Of a stretch of 64,000 nucleotides of DNA, positions 8,821 to 19,700 are shown piece after piece. This stretch comes from Flavobacteriales bacterium (GTDB taxonomy: Bacteria > Bacteroidota > Bacteroidia > Flavobacteriales_F > PHOS-HE28): contig JACJZF010000003.1 in the NCBI GenBank assembly GCA_020635725.1, positions 62,001 to 126,000 on the forward strand, written 5' to 3'. Made by a program: the position numbers and the translations under genes. The notes beneath the pieces were generated by a model, which worked only from the letters and a program-made list of their open reading frames with translations, made no database searches and had not been told where the DNA came from. Within the stretch, counting starts at the first letter, position 1. Every line of letters begins with the position of its first letter.

Positions 8821-9951
8821 TCACTTGCTCACGAGACGGAAGGCGATCGGAAGCGTCATCTCCGAGGCCACGGCTTTGCCTTTGACCCTGGCCGGCTTCC
8901 AATCCGGCATGCCCGATACCACGCGAACGCTCTCTCGATCCAAGTCATCGCGCACGCCGCGCTTCACGGTGGCACCGGTCACCTTGCCATCGGCCTGTAT
9001 GGTGAAGGCGATGTGGACCACGCCCTCCACGCCTTCCTCCTGTGCGGTTTCCGGGTAGCGGATCCGTTCGGCGAGGTAGCGCATGAGCGCGGGTTGGCCA
9101 CCTAGGAACTCGGCCTCTTGGTCCGGGCCGGTGAAGACCACGGCCTCTTGCGGTGTCCAAGTCATGGGCAGCCGGAAAGCCGAGGTGGCCAACAGGCAGA
9201 GGAGCAGAAGGGGTGCGGCGATCAGGAAGCGCGCACGGCGTTGGGGGAGCTTTCGCGTAAGCATGAGCAGTCGGATTTTCAGGTTCGTGGAATGGAAACG
9301 GTTGAGGATGGAGGAGGAACGCGTGCCGAGCGCCTGCGCCAAGAGGATCTCAGGGTAGCAGGGCACGGTGCTGGCCGCATGCTCATCGGCTTGGTGCTCG
9401 TGCACGCGGCGCAGCTCACCGAGCGCCAACCGCCAGAGCGGATTGGACCAATAGACCGCGGCCAGGGCTTCGAGGAAGAGCACATCGAAGGAGTGGCCGA
9501 GCCGGGCATGGGCCCCTTCATGCGCGAGCATGGCTGCTCGCGATTCCCCATCTGCTTCAGCAGGCACGTGCACGCCACCGAAGAAGGAGATGGCGTGCGG
9601 ACCTCCTTTCCGCACGGCACGCATAGCTGATCGCGTGCGGTAGGCCAGCTGCATCAGCAAGAACGCGGCGATGGCTGCATGCCAGGTCAGGATCGTCTGA
9701 AGAATGGAGGGGCTTGCCTCGAAGCGCTCACTGGCCTGCACGGTAATCAACGGCAGGGTTACGCGAATGGGACGTGCCATGTCGGCTGGCAGCGGGAGCA
9801 GGGGCAGCAGCAGGGACAGCGCGGTCATGCCTACGAGCCAGGCCCGTCGCCCGGCCAACCAGCCGCTCCGGCGTAAGGCGAGCGTGTACCCGCCGAGCAT
9901 CAGGGCCATGATCAGATTGGCCGCTATGGCATGAAGGAGCAGAGCGTTCAT
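8821..9951 (-). CDS. BlaR1-like M56 family metallopeptidase with TonB C-terminal domain
   Basis: A 376-residue inner-membrane protein. Hydrophobic segments lie near residues 5-25, 38-55, 88-105 and 225-245. The zinc peptidase motif HEGAH is at 144-148, with a downstream EHQADEHA helix typical of M56. A TonB-type C-terminal domain at about 285-376 contains RYPETAQEEGVEG and PDWKPARVKGK. In the family, M56 proteins partner with BlaI repressors, which are cleaved after a signal; the TonB-domain fusion is common in Bacteroidota, where the signal is usually unknown. Its start overlaps the stop of the BlaI gene by 4 nt (ATGA, 9948-9951), so the two are translationally coupled. Confidence 0.88.
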   Translation of the reverse strand: MNALLLHAIAANLIMALMLGGYTLALRRSGWLAGRRAWLVGMTALSLLLPLLPLPADMARPIRVTLPLITVQASERFEASPSILQTILTWHAAIAAFLLMQLAYRTRSAMRAVRKGGPHAISFFGGVHVPAEADGESRAAMLAHEGAHARLGHSFDVLFLEALAAVYWSNPLWRLALGELRRVHEHQADEHAASTVPCYPEILLAQALGTRSSSILNRFHSTNLKIRLLMLTRKLPQRRARFLIAAPLLLLCLLATSAFRLPMTWTPQEAVVFTGPDQEAEFLGGQPALMRYLAERIRYPETAQEEGVEGVVHIAFTIQADGKVTGATVKRGVRDDLDRESVRVVSGMPDWKPARVKGKAVASEMTLPIAFRLVSK

Positions 9952-10313
9952 TTCGCTCGTTGCTTCTTGATGAGCCGCAGAAGCTCATCGAGTTCGTTGG
10001 CATCGATTTCCTCGCGCTCGATGAAGGCGGAGAGCAGCTTGCCCGGGGAATCGGCGAAATAGTCCTTCAGCAACCGCTTGGCGCTTCTCTCGCCATAGGC
10101 CTCCTTGGAAACGCGCGCATGGTAGCGGTGGCTTCGCCCGAAGGCCTCATGCCCCACAAAGCCCTTCTCCTCGAGAATGCGCACGATGGTGCTGACCGTG
10201 GTGACCGCCGGGCGCGGCTTCGGCATGCTGGCCAGAAGGTCCTTCACGAAGCTGGGCCCTCGGTTCCAAAGCTGGTGCATCACCTGTTCCTCGGCGCGGG
10301 TAAGGCGTTCCAT
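9948..10313 (-). CDS. blaI: BlaI/MecI/CopY family transcriptional repressor
   Basis: A 121-residue winged-helix repressor. It opens with the family signature MERLTRAEEQVMHQLW, has the recognition-helix region PRPAVTTVSTIVRILEEKGFV at about 32-52, and a C-terminal dimerisation helix region with the DYFADSPGKLLSAFI motif. Such repressors bind inverted repeats at their own promoters and are inactivated by their M56 partner, encoded immediately downstream with a 4-nt overlap. A TATACTTG box (10318-10325) and repeated TTAGTTGATT motifs (10335-10344, 10355-10364) lie directly upstream and are the likely autoregulatory region. The target could be only this pair, since no beta-lactamase or copper gene is adjacent. 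Confidence 0.92.
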   Translation of the reverse strand: MERLTRAEEQVMHQLWNRGPSFVKDLLASMPKPRPAVTTVSTIVRILEEKGFVGHEAFGRSHRYHARVSKEAYGERSAKRLLKDYFADSPGKLLSAFIEREEIDANELDELLRLIKKQRAK

Positions 10314-10317
10314 GCCA

Positions 10318-10325
10318 CAAGTATA
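10318..10325 (-). promoter_or_regulatory. -7-like box TATACTTG, 4 nt before blaI ATG
   Basis: It matches TAnnTTTG at 7 of 8 positions and ends 4 nt upstream of the start codon at 10313, so the mRNA would be leaderless or nearly so. Confidence 0.5.
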
Positions 10326-10364
10326 ACTAGGTCTTTAGTTGATTGGCGAAGAACTTAGTTGATT
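10325..10364. promoter_or_regulatory. candidate BlaI operator: two TTAGTTGATT repeats 20 bp apart
   Basis: TTAGTTGATT occurs at 10335-10344 and again at 10355-10364, exactly 20 bp (two helical turns) apart. Each is also half of a dyad: AACTA (10325-10329) with TAGTT (10336-10340), and AACT-T-AGTT (10352-10360). They sit immediately upstream of the -7-like box, where a BlaI-type dimer would block transcription. The binding role is inferred. Confidence 0.5.
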
Positions 10365-10370
10365 TGGTGC

Positions 10371-10794
10371 GGAAGGTGTGGAAGGGGCCGGACGGCGTGC
10401 TCGCTTGCACAGAAGCGGGCGCTCGCGGAAACGGGGCATCAGGTCTGCTCCTGTGGCGTGGACGTTAGGTGAATGAACGCAAGAGTGACAAGGACAAAGG
10501 CCATGATCGCTTCGATGAAGCGCGCATTTGCTTTCCACGGAGTGGATCAGCAATCCACGATTCAGGCCCACATGCGCGTGTTGACAAGTGCGATGGGGGC
10601 CGACACTCCGCGCGACAGGCCGCGGATACGTTTGCCCGGCACCTGACTGTATCGCGAGCGGATCGCTCTTCTGGCCGGGTGCATCGGCATGCGCTCTCCC
10701 GCCGATGGTCCAGGCCATGGTGATCCGCCCTTGCGCAGCCCATATCGCTGCGCGGCGATGCGATGCATGAGGGGCCATCATAGCCGGCCGGTAC
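10371..10794. other. 424-bp intergenic region before the giant adhesin
   Basis: I see no coding frame with family support and no RNA gene here. The only notable site is a TACGTTTG box at 10627-10634. Short frames on both strands are consistent with chance in GC-rich DNA. Confidence 0.5.
10627..10634 (+). promoter_or_regulatory. -7 box TACGTTTG upstream of the giant adhesin operon
   Basis: An exact TAnnTTTG match, about 160 bp before ATG 10795. No clear -33 TTTG is present at the expected spacing, so this is tentative. It would drive the adhesin-porP-porE-like cassette with a long leader. Confidence 0.35.
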
Positions 10795-13700
10795 ATGACG
10801 GAACAACGACCCCTTCGCCAGGCGCTGCGGAACCTTGCCAGCGCAGCCACCTCCATCCTCCGCCTCGCGCTCATCGCCTCGGCCCTGCTCCTGGCAGGCG
10901 CCCAGGAGGCGCGCGCCACGCATGCCATGGGTGGGGAGCTCACCTATGAATGCATCGGCAATGGCATCTATCGGGTGCGGCTGAACTTCTACCGCGATTG
11001 CAACGGCGTGGAGGCGCCGACCAACTGCAACAACGGCCGTCAGTTCCGCTTGCGCAGCACCGCTTGCGGCGCCACGTTGAACCCCTGTTTCAGCCTGGAT
11101 GGCGTGGACGTGGTGACGCCCATCTGCGTGACCGCGACCGATCGCTGCAACAGCTCCTCCGGCGCCTACGGCATCCAGCGCTACCGCTACAGCGCGGTGG
11201 TGAACCTGAGCAGCTACGCGGCCTGCGGCAACGATTGGATCATCGATTGGGACCTCTGCTGCCGCAACAACGCGGTGACCTCCTTGAACAACCCCGGTGG
11301 CCGCAACCTATACCTGTACGCGCGACTCAACCAGACCGTTGGCGTGTGCAACAACTCGCCGCGCTACCTCAACGATCCCACGCCCTTCGCCTGCGTGGGC
11401 CAGAGCGTGAGCTACAACCACGGTTTCAACGACATCGACGGCGACTCGCTCTCCTTCGAGCTCACCCCGGCGCTGGGCAGCAACGGCAGCAGCATCCCCT
11501 ACAACCCGGGCTATTCCTACCTCCAGCCACTGGTCACCAGCGGTGGGGCCAACGCGGTGCAGATCGATCCCATCACAGGCACGATCACATTCGTCCCCAG
11601 TATCCAGCAGGTGGCCATCGTCACGGTGAAGGTGCGCGAGTGGCGCAACGGGGTGCAGATCGGGGAGTACATCCGCGATGTGCAGTTCGTGATCATCGCG
11701 TGCACGAACAACCTGCCGCAGGTGAGCGGTGTGAACGGCACCGGCAGCTATTCCTATTCGACCTGCGCCAATGTGCCCTTCTGCTTCACCGTGAACAGCA
11801 GCGATGCTGATGCCGGGCAGGTCGTGACGATGAATTACAACAACGGCATCCCCGGCGCCACCTTCACCATCTCCGGAGGGAACCTGCCCACGGGCACCTT
11901 CTGCTGGACACCCACCACGGGCGACATCGGCCCGAACCTGTTCGCGGTGAATGTGCAGGACGATGCCTGCGTGCTCAACGGGGTGAACAACTTCGGTTTC
12001 GTGGTGCAGGTGACGCCGCCGTTCACGCCGGCGAATGCTGGTCCGGATCAATCGGTCTGCGGAGCCAATGCCACGCTGGCCGGTCAATTGCCATGGCCGG
12101 TGCAAGGCACCTGGAGCGTGGTGAACGGAACGGCCACCTTCGCCAATGCCAACAGCCCCACCACCGCGGTGAGCGGCCTCTCGACCGGGCAGAACACCTT
12201 GCGCTGGACGGTGAACTACGGCAGCTGCGGCACCACCAGCGACGATGTGGTGATCACGAGCTTCAACCCATCGCAGCCTGCGGCGAATGCCGGGCCTGAT
12301 CAGAGCGTGTGCCTGCCGAGCACGAGCGTATCGCTGGCGGCCAATACCGCGGCCTCGCCCGCCGTGGGCACCTGGACACTGGTGAATGGTACGGGCACCT
12401 TCGCCAATGCGAACAGCCCCACCACCACGGTGAGCGGCCTGAGCGTGGGCGCCAACACCTTCCGTTGGACCATCAACAACGGGCCATGCGGCGCGCCCAC
12501 GAACGATCAGGTGACCGTGTTCGTGTACAGCAACGCGCAGCCTGCGGCGAACGCTGGACCGGACCAGCAGCTGTGCGCTCCTGGCACCACCACCACGTTG
12601 GCCGCGAACAACGTGATCTTCCCCGCGACCGGCGCGTGGACCGTGGTGAACGGCACGGGCACCTTCGCCAATGCGAGCAGCCCGACGAGCTCGGTGAGCG
12701 GCCTCAGCATTGGGGTGAACACCTTCCGCTGGACGATCACCAACGGACCTTGCGTGCCACCCACTTCGCAGGATGATGTGGTCGTAACGGTCTTCAACCC
12801 GGCCAGCCCGGCGGCGAATGCAGGGCCGGATCAACAGGTGTGCTCCGCCGCGACGACCTTGGCCGGCAACACGCCCCTCTCACCCGCTACCGGCACATGG
12901 ACCGTGGTGAGCGGCACGGGCACCTTCGCCAACGCGGGCAGCCCGACCACGGGTGTAAGCGGCCTCTCCATCGGCAACAACGTTTTCCAATGGACCGTGA
13001 GCAATGGTCCGTGCGCCAACGGCCTCACCACCGATCAAGTCACCATCACGCGATTCGATCCGGCGACCCCCGTGGCGAACGCCGGTCCGGATCAATCGCT
13101 CTGCAGCGTGGGCGGCACCGGCGTGGCCAGCGCCACCATGGCGGCCTCGGCAGCGACCTTCCCGGCCACCGGGGCATGGAGCATCGTGAGCGGCCCTGCC
13201 GGCGCGGTGATTACCACGGCCGGCAGCCCCACGACCACGATCACGAACTTGGGTGTGGGCACGCACACGCTGCGTTGGACGGTGAGCAATGGGCCCTGTG
13301 TTCCGTCGACCTCCTTCGATGATGTGGTGATCCGCGTATTCGACCGGAACAATGCCGCCGCGAATGCCGGTCCGGATCAGAGCCTCTGCGCGCCCGTGGC
13401 CAGCGTGAGCCTCGCGGCCAATACACCCACTGCGCCCGCCTCGGGCAGCTGGTCCGTGGTGAGCGGCGCCGGCGTCTTCGCGGATGCGACCAGTCCGGCC
13501 ACCACGGTCACGGGCATGGCGCTCGGTGTGAATGTCTATCGCTGGACCACGATCAACGGACCGTGCCCCGGCGCCACCACCACCGATGAGGTGAGCATCA
13601 CGCTCTTCGACCCGAGCGTGGCCGCTTCCAATGCGGGACCGGACCAATCGTTGTGCGGCGCCACCAGCACGGTATTGGCCGGCAACGCGGTGGCCGCACC

Positions 13701-16700
13701 GGCCGTGGGCACCTGGAGCGTGGTGAGCGGAACGGCCACCATTGCCAACCCGAATAGCGCTACCACGGCGATCACGGGCCTGGGCACCGGCAGCGTGACC
13801 CTTCGCTGGACGGTGAGCAACGGCCCTTGCGGCAGCTCGCAGGATGAGGTGACGATCCTGAATTACAGTCCTACCAACCCTGTTGCGAACGCGGGTCCGG
13901 ACCAATCCATCTGCGTGCCTGTTGCTCCGAACACCGTGTTGATGAACGGCAGCACGGTCACCTTCCCGGCAGTCGGTACCTGGAGCATCGTAGGCGGCCC
14001 GGCCGGCGCCACGATCGCTGACCCGAACAGTCCCACCACGGCGATCAGCAACCTATCTGTGGGCACGCACACTTTCCGATGGACCGTGAACAACGGGCCG
14101 TGCCCGAGCGGGATCACCACGGATGACGTGATCGTGCGCGTTTATGATTTCGGCAATCCGGCGGCGGACGCGGGCCCGGACCAATCGATCTGCACCAGCA
14201 ATGGCAGCACCACCATGGCGGGCAGCAGCATCATCAGCCCGGCCGTGGGCACGTGGACCTTGGTGAGCGGCACGGGGGTGATCACTTCGCCGAACAGCCC
14301 CACGACCACCATCACCGGCCTGCAGGTGGGTCAGAACATCTTCCAGTGGACGGTGGACAACGGCCCTTGTTCGGGCATCACCACGGATCAGATGAGCATC
14401 TTCATCTACGACCCGAACAACCCCGATGCCGACGCGGGGCCCGATCAGAGCTTCTGCACGCCGATCACCACGGCCACCATGCAGGGCAGCGCGGTCACCT
14501 TCCCTGCGCAAGGCACGTGGACGCAGAGCGCAGGACCGGCGGCCACCATCGTGAATCCGAACAGTCCCACCACGCAGGTCACGGGCATCCAGGTCGGCGT
14601 GAGCCAGTTCACGTGGACGGTGAACAACGGCAACTGCCCGAACGGGGTGACCAGCAATACCATGACCATCACGCTGGCCGACGGCGATGCGCAATCGGCC
14701 GATGCGGGGCCTGACCAGAGCGTGTGCGGCACCGGCAGCTCCGTGACCCTTGCAGCGAACGCGCCCACGGGCGTGGCCACCGGCAGCTGGAGCGTGGTCT
14801 CCGGCACGGCCAGCTTCGGCAACGCGAGCAGCCCGAGCAGCACGGCCAACGGTTTCAGCATCGGCCTGAACCGCCTGCGCTGGAGCATCGACAACGGCGC
14901 ATGCGGCATCACCAGCGACGTGGTGGACATCTACGTGTACGACCCCAACAACCCGGTTGCGAACGCCGGCCCTGATCAACAGGTGTGCACGCCTACCACC
15001 AGCGCCACGCTGAGTGGCAGCAGCTTGATCTTCCCTGCGGTGGGCACGTGGACACTCATCAGCGGCACGGGCACCATCGCCAGCCCCAACACGCCTGGCA
15101 CGGCCGTGAGCGGCCTGAGCATCGGGGCCAATGTGTTCCAGTGGCAGGTGAACAACGGCGCATGCGCGAATCCGATCACCACCGATCTGGTGACGGTGTT
15201 CGTGTATGACGATGCCGCACCGGCGGCGAATGCGGGACCGGATGTGGATCTCTGCACGCCATCGAACAGCGTGAGCATGTCGGCCAACAGCCCCGTGGGC
15301 GCGGCGCAGGGCACGTGGACCCTGACCGGCGGCGCGGGCGGGACGCTGGCTAACGTGAACGACCCCAACACGAGCCTCACCAACCTGCCCGTGGGCACGC
15401 ACACTTACGCGTGGACCATCGTGAACGGCAATTGCGCCACCACCACCGATGAGGTGACCATCCGTGTGTTCAACGCCCTGAACCCGGTGGCCAACGCGGG
15501 CAATGATCAGCAGCTCTGCCTGCCTGCTACCACCACCACCTTGCAGGGCAGCAACGTGATCAGCCCCGCGACTGGTGAATGGACGCTGGTGGCAGGAACC
15601 GGCATCCCCACGAACCCGAGCAACCCCAACAGCTTCGTCACCGGCTTGAGCGTCGGGGAGAACATCTTCCAGTGGAGGGTGAGCAATGGCCCCTGCGCCA
15701 ATCCCATCACCGTGGATGTGGTCAGCATCTTCGTGTTCGATGACCAGCAGGCCGCGGCCGATGCCGGCGAGGACATCGAGATCTGCACGCCTGAGAGTCA
15801 GGTGACCTTGGCGGCCAACACGCCCGGTTTCCCTGCGGAAGGCTTCTGGTTCCAGACCAGCGGGTTCGGCACCATCACCGATCCGAGCGACCCCAGCACC
15901 ACGGTGACCGCCCTGCCTGTTGGCGAGCACGTGTTCCAGTGGAACATCTTCAACGGACCATGCGGCGCCACGCAGGATGAGGTGCGCGTGCGCGTGTACG
16001 ATGCGAACAACCCCGTGGCCGATGCAGGCCCCGACCAGGAGCTGTGCACGCCGAACACGGGCACCACCATGGCAGGCAGCGACCTCATCTTCCCGGCGAC
16101 CGGCCTGTGGACCCTGGTGAGCGGCCAAGGCGATATCAGCGATTCCGCTTCGCCGACCACGGGTATCACCAACCTCACGGTGGGGGAGAACATCTTCGAA
16201 TGGACGGTCTTCAATGGTCCTTGTGACGCGCCCACGGTCGATCGCGTGAGCATCTTCGTTTTCGATGACCAGAACGCCGATGCCGATGCGGGACCGGATC
16301 AGGATCTGTGCACGCCGAACACCAGCACCACGCTCGTGGGCAACACGCCCATCTTCCCGGCCAGCGGGGAGTGGACGCTGATCAGCGGTCAAGGCACCAT
16401 TACCGATCCACAGGCGGCTAGCACCACGGTCACGGACCTCGGCGTGGGCATCAACGTGTTCCGCTGGACCGTGAGCAATGGCCCGTGCGCCAATGGACTC
16501 ACGCAGGATGAGGTGACCATCAACCTCTTCGACCTGAACAGCGCCGGCGCGAATGCAGGACCTGACCAGGCGCTATGCACGCCACAGACGAGCACCAACC
16601 TCGCGGGCAACACGCCCACTGTGCCGGCCTTCGGCACCTGGACCCTCGTGAGCGGCCAAGGCGACATCGCCGATCCCAATGATCCGGCCACCGCGGTGAG

Positions 16701-19700
16701 CAACCTCGCCGTGGGAGAGAACATCTTCCAATGGACCGTGAGCAATGGCCCCTGCGCCACCAGCGGCACCACGGACCAGGTGAGCATCTTCGTGTTCCTG
16801 GATGAGAATCCCGTGGCCGATGCGGGCGCCGATCAGGAGCTGTGCACGCCGAATGTCACCAGCACCAACCTGCAAGGCAGCGCGGTCACCTTCCCCGCCG
16901 TGGGCACGTGGACCCTGGTGAGCGGAACGGGCACCATCGCCAACCCCAATGACCCCAACACCACGGTCTTCGACCTGGAGATCGGGGAGAGCATCTTCCA
17001 GTGGCTGGTGGACAATGGTCCCTGCGCCACGGGCATCACCACGGATCAGGTGAGCGTGCAGGTGTTCGATGAGGCGAATCCGAGCGCCAATGCGGGCGCC
17101 GATCAGAACCTGTGCACCAGCGATGGCACCACCGCGCAGCTGAGCGCGAGCGCCGTGACCTTCCCCGCGATCGGCACGTGGACCCTGGTGCAGGGCTCCG
17201 GCGCATTCACCGATCCGAACGACCCGAACACCACCATCACCAACCTGGGCGTGGGCGTGAACGTGTGCGAATGGACGGTGGACAACGGCGCCTGCCCCAA
17301 TGGGCTCACGAGCGACCAGCTGGTGATCACGCTCTACGATGAGAACAACCCCGAGGCCGAAGCGGGCCCGGACCAGGAGCTGTGCACGCCCACGGGCACC
17401 ACGGCGGCCACCAACCTGCAGGGCAGCGCGATCATCGCGCCCGCCACCGGCACATGGACCGTGGTGAGCAGCACTGGGACGATCATCGATCCGAGCGATC
17501 CGGCGAGCGCGGTGACCGGTCTTGAGGTGGGTGAGCACATCTTCCAATGGGAGGTGTTCAACGGCCCGTGCGACCCGAGCCTCACCAGCGATATCGTCAC
17601 CATTCGCGTGTACGATGAGAACAACCTCGATGCCTTCGCAGGCGGAGACCAGCAGGTGTGCACGCCCGTGGATAGCACCGTGATGGATGGCAGCGCGGTG
17701 ATCTTCCCCGCCGTTGGTACCTGGACACTGATCAGCGGGCAGGGCGTCATTGCCGACGCTAGCGACCCGCAGACCGCGATCACCGGCCTGGGCCTCGGCA
17801 ACAACATCTTCCAATGGGAGGTGTACAACGGTTCCTGCGCCAATGGCCTCACCAGCGATCAGGTGACCGTCACGCTCTTTGACGCGCAGGCGCCACCGGC
17901 CGACGCGGGTCCTGACCAGGAGTTCTGCGCCCCCACGAGCACCGCCACCATCAGCGGCAACACCCCGGTGGGAGCGGCCATCGGCACCTGGACGCTCGCT
18001 GGCGGACAGGGCACCATCGATGATCCGGCGTCGCCCACCACCACGGTCTCCAACCTGGCCGTTGGCGAGAACATCTTCCTCTGGACAGTCAGCAGCGGGG
18101 TGTGCGTGACCACCGAGGACAGCGTGAGCATCTTCATCTACGACCCGAACAATCCTCCGGCCAACGCTGGCATGGATCAGGAGCTCTGCGTGCCGCAGGA
18201 CAGCGTGTTCATGGCGGGCAGCTCGTTGATCTTCCCCGCGCTGGGCACTTGGAGCGTGCTCGCCGGAGCGGGCACACCGGTGAACTACAACGACCCGCTC
18301 ACGCTGATCGAGAACATCGATATCGGCATCAATACCTACCAGTGGAGCGTGTACAACGGGCCATGCGGAAGCAGCATCGATGATGTGACCATCATCCTGT
18401 ACGACGATACCACCGCCGCCGCGAACGCCGGTCCGGATATCGAGACCTGCCTGCCCCTCACCAGCGTGTTCCTGCAAGGCGTGCAGCCCCCGCAACCTGC
18501 CGAAGGCACGTGGACATTGATCAGCGGGCAGGCCACCATCGCCGACCCGAGCGACCCGCTCACCGAGATCACCGACTTGGTGCAGGGCACGGCCGTGCTC
18601 GTATGGACCCTCGAATGGGATCCCTGCCCCAACAACGGCATCCTCACCGATACCGTGGAGGTACGCGTGTACAACCCGAACGCGCCGCTCGCCGATGCTG
18701 GTGCTGATCAAGAGTGGTGCTCGCCCATGGATCAAGTGACCATGGCGGGCAACACCCCCGAGGTTCCCGGTGTGGGCACGTGGTCGCAGGTGCTCGGCGC
18801 GCCGGCCACGATCGAATCACCGAACGATCCCGCCTCGGTCATCAGCGGCCTGAGCGTGGGCTCCTACCAGTTCGTGTGGGAGATCTACAACGGCATGTGC
18901 GGCTTCGGTCCGCCGAGCCGCGACACCGTGCAGGTGGACATCTTCAATACGGAAGCACCACCCGCGCAGGCCGGTGCGGACATCAGCTGGTGCACGCCCA
19001 CCAACAGCGCCGTGCTCGTGGCGAACGATGCGGTATTCCCGGCCGTGGGCACCTGGACCTCGCTGAGCGGCACCGGCACCATCGCCAACGCGAATGACCC
19101 GAACACCGCGGTCTTCGACCTGGGCGTGGGCCAGCATGATTTCCTCTGGACCATCGACAACGGCCCCTGCGGCACCACCAGCGATACCATCAGCGTGTTC
19201 ATCTACGACGGCAACAGCGAGGGCGCGTCAGCAGGCAGCGATATCGAGCTCTGCACGCCGACCACCAGCGCCACCCTCGCAGGCAACGCGCCCACCTTCC
19301 CCGCCACGGGCAGCTGGGTGGTGGTGAGCGGCTCCGGAACCTTCGATGATGAGACCAGCCCCACGGCTCAGGTGAGCGGATTGGGCATCGGCGTGAACAT
19401 CCTCGCGTGGACCATCGACAACGGCCCCTGCGGAAGCAGCAGCGACCAGATGACCATCACGGTGTTCGATGCCACGCAAGCCGCCGCGGATGCCGGGCCG
19501 GATAAGGAACTGTGCACGCCTACCACCAGCACTACGCTCGGAGGCAATGCGGCGAACGCGCCTGCCGTGGGCACCTGGGTGTTCGTGAACGGCACCGCCA
19601 CGCTCAGTGATCCGAACGACCCGAACGCCACCATCAGCGGCCTCAGCGTGGGAACCGTCACCTTGCAGTGGGTGATCGACAACGGCGCGTGCGGCATCAC

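Noticed and set aside
14053..18735. Long minus-strand frames (779 and 720 codons) opposite the giant adhesin
   Set aside because: They mirror the repeat array through GC-rich codon bias, are full of Arg/Ala/Gly/His with no domains, and have no promoter.
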